Under the pieces are notes generated by a model that had not been told where the DNA came from, did not search any database, and saw only the letters and a list, made by a program, of their open reading frames with translations. 42,400 nucleotides of DNA from Candidatus Poribacteria bacterium. GTDB taxonomy: Bacteria > Poribacteria > WGA-4E > WGA-3G. A program made the position numbers and the translations under genes. Position 1 is the stretch's first letter, and every line of letters begins with the position of its first letter. This document shows positions 41,071 through 42,400 of this stretch, piece after piece. The DNA is taken from the NCBI GenBank assembly GCA_007571305.1, contig RKRR01000107.1, forward strand, positions 69,638 through 112,037. Direction: 5' to 3'.

Positions 41071-42400
41071 ATGAAGAGTCGATCAGTGAACAGCAAACAG
41101 CAAACAGCAAACAGCAGTTCGTACTGCGGTGGGGGACGCTGTGTCCGTCACAAACCGCTCTTTAACCGACAACCGATAGCCATTCTGCTGATGGTTTCCA
41201 ATACAATATTCATCGGTTGTCTGTTCATCTCCCTCAATACTGTTGCACAATCTCTGCCACAATTCACCGACATCACACAGGAAGCAGGCATCGACTTCGT
41301 CCATAACACCGGAGCCTTCGGCAAGAAATACCTCCCCGAAACTATGGGCTCAGGATGTGCTTTCATCGACTACAACACTGACGGTTGGCAGGACATCCTA
41401 CTCGTCAACGGTAAGGATTGGGAAGGCGAACCGACCCAGAAACAGCAAACGATGGCACTCTATCGCAATAATCGGGATGGCACTTTCACCGATGTCACTG
41501 AATCCGCGGGGCTTACGACACCACTTTACGGGATGGGTGCCGCTGTCGCTGATTACGACAACGACGGTGATCCTGACATCTACATCAGCACCCTTGAAAC
41601 CGACCGACTCTTCCAAAACAGGGGTGACGGTACTTATGTTGACGTTACGGAAGCTGCTGGTATCCACAACCCCGGTTTCGGCACAAGTTGTGCATGGTTC
41701 GATTATAACAAGGACGGTCACCTCGATCTCTACGTAGCCAATTATGTCGAGTGGACCAGAGAGAACGATCTGTTCTGCACGCTCGACGGTATCAGTAAAT
41801 CCTATTGTACGCCTGAATCTTATACAGGTCAGTCTAGCAAACTCTTCAGAAATCGGGGTAATGGCACTTTCGCTGATGTCTCCCGTATTGCACGGATTGA
41901 GGACAACACAAGCAAATCCCTCGGTGTTTGTATCTTCGACTACAATGCGGATGGCTTACCGGACATCTTTGAGGCGAACGACACACAACCCAACAAACTT
42001 TATCAAAACAACGGCGATGGCACTTTCATCGAAAGCGGAATGCTCGCCGGAATTGCCTACAACGAGAGCGGAGTCGCAACGGGTGCAATGGGGATTGATG
42101 CCGCAGACTATGATCGCACCGGCAAAGAAAGCCTCGTCATCGGCAACTTTTCCAATGAAATGCTCAACCTTTATCACAACGAAGGTGATTTTTTCATCGA
42201 CGATGCTCCCGCCGCACATATCGGAAATGCAACTTTACTGACGCTTACTTTCGCCTGTTTCTTTTTCGACTTCGATCTCGATGGTAACCTCGACATCTTC
42301 ACCGCCAACGGACATGTCGAAACCGACATCAACGCCATTCAGAGCCAAGTCAGCTACGCCCAATCCCCACATCTATTCCACAACGACTCCCAAGGTAAAT
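41071..42400 (+). CDS. FG-GAP/VCBS repeat protein, N-terminal part (cut by window edge)
   Basis: The open frame from ATG 41071 runs to the window end (443 codons). A hydrophobic segment (AILLMVSNTIFIGCLFISLNTVAQ) acts as signal sequence. Then repeated beta-propeller units follow: FTDITQEAGIDFVHN, CAFIDYNTDGWQDILLVNG, AVADYDNDGDPDIYIS, AWFDYNKDGHLDLYVANY, IFDYNADGLPDIFEAND, FFDFDLDGNLDIFTANG, each with a calcium-binding DxDxDG-like loop. Such proteins often end in an ASPIC/UnbV domain, which would be off the edge. The start is uncertain: 41071 passes through a 7-base tandem repeat, and ATG 41191 is the alternative. Confidence 0.85.
   Translation, partial: MKSRSVNSKQQTANSSSYCGGGRCVRHKPLFNRQPIAILLMVSNTIFIGCLFISLNTVAQSLPQFTDITQEAGIDFVHNTGAFGKKYLPETMGSGCAFIDYNTDGWQDILLVNGKDWEGEPTQKQQTMALYRNNRDGTFTDVTESAGLTTPLYGMGAAVADYDNDGDPDIYISTLETDRLFQNRGDGTYVDVTEAAGIHNPGFGTSCAWFDYNKDGHLDLYVANYVEWTRENDLFCTLDGISKSYCTPESYTGQSSKLFRNRGNGTFADVSRIARIEDNTSKSLGVCIFDYNADGLPDIFEANDTQPNKLYQNNGDGTFIESGMLAGIAYNESGVATGAMGIDAADYDRTGKESLVIGNFSNEMLNLYHNEGDFFIDDAPAAHIGNATLLTLTFACFFFDFDLDGNLDIFTANGHVETDINAIQSQVSYAQSPHLFHNDSQGK
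41090..41117 (+). repeat. Four tandem 7-base units (ACAGCAA)
   Basis: ACAGCAA three times and ACAGCAG once, head to tail. A 7-base period changes the frame with each unit gained or lost. It lies inside the proposed 5' end of the FG-GAP gene if 41071 is the start, otherwise just upstream. Confidence 0.7.

Noticed and set aside
41090..41117. CRISPR-like direct repeats
   Set aside because: Seven-base units head to tail with no spacers; a simple tandem repeat.
633..42400. Further selenocysteine TGA codons
   Set aside because: In the other coding regions I saw no gene that needed reading through a TGA to complete a domain.

Overview
The window looks like a chromosomal piece from an uncultured, large-genome, Gram-negative-type bacterium. 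The best guess is a Candidatus Poribacteria-like lineage. This is inference from gene content: secreted LamG/discoidin/DUF1080-like proteins, Gfo/Idh/MocA dehydrogenases, a sulfatase, FGE-like proteins, an FG-GAP protein, a C-terminal domain opening with PNYPNPFNPETW, and many small dispersed repeats. No 16S or other marker gene is present, so the assignment is tentative. Signal peptides, lipoboxes, a TonB C-terminal domain and a multihaem c-type cytochrome indicate a double-membrane cell.

Layout. 1-3317 (minus): a discoidin-type secreted protein, a jelly-roll secreted protein coupled to a Gfo/Idh/MocA oxidoreductase, then a 113-residue ArsC/thioredoxin-fold protein whose true start lies upstream of an in-frame TGA, and a truncated NAD-dependent epimerase. 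The TGA sits in a U-T-S-C motif, so this is read as a selenoprotein. A selenocysteine synthase gene (selA) lies at 28381-29802 in the same window and supports this. 3798-8876 (plus): LamG protein, two overlapping cyclophilin-type lipoproteins, a LecA-like protein, a DUF1844 protein, a putative ADP-ribosyltransferase-fold/HEAT fusion, and a two-TM/RCK potassium channel. 9157-17759: ComM ATPase, sulfatase, methyltransferase, metallophosphoesterase, orphan ABC ATPase, MNT-HEPN fusion (minus), and a FAH-family/SDR pair. 17820-20519: membrane-anchored pentahaem cytochrome with TPRs. 20585-21784: solitary HicB and a long non-coding stretch.

21785-27101 is a four-gene envelope cluster: a barrel-like/TonB-domain protein, a lipoprotein, a secreted metzincin with dockerin and C-terminal sorting-like domain, and a caspase-PEGA-FGE-like fusion. 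It is the best candidate for an undescribed multi-protein system. 27422-28344 holds antitoxin/toxin-type small genes. 28381-30617 is selA coupled to an FGE-like lipoprotein. 30621-33691 is an AT-richer island with a DNA methyltransferase-HNH fusion, small unknown genes and an HNH gene broken by a MITE. 33876-42400 holds an orphan ABC ATPase, an AddA/UvrD-type helicase-nuclease, another jelly-roll protein, a second Gfo/Idh/MocA protein and a truncated FG-GAP protein.

Two signals stand out beyond single genes. First, four secreted proteins with different folds end in the same C-terminal peptide (consensus V-E-P-Q-x-K-L-x-T-x-W-x-x-L-K). Second, the intergenic DNA is full of small structured repeats: MITEs with clear terminal inverted repeats, some nested in one another, and hairpins preceded by GTAG like REP sequences, with compensatory stem changes between copies.
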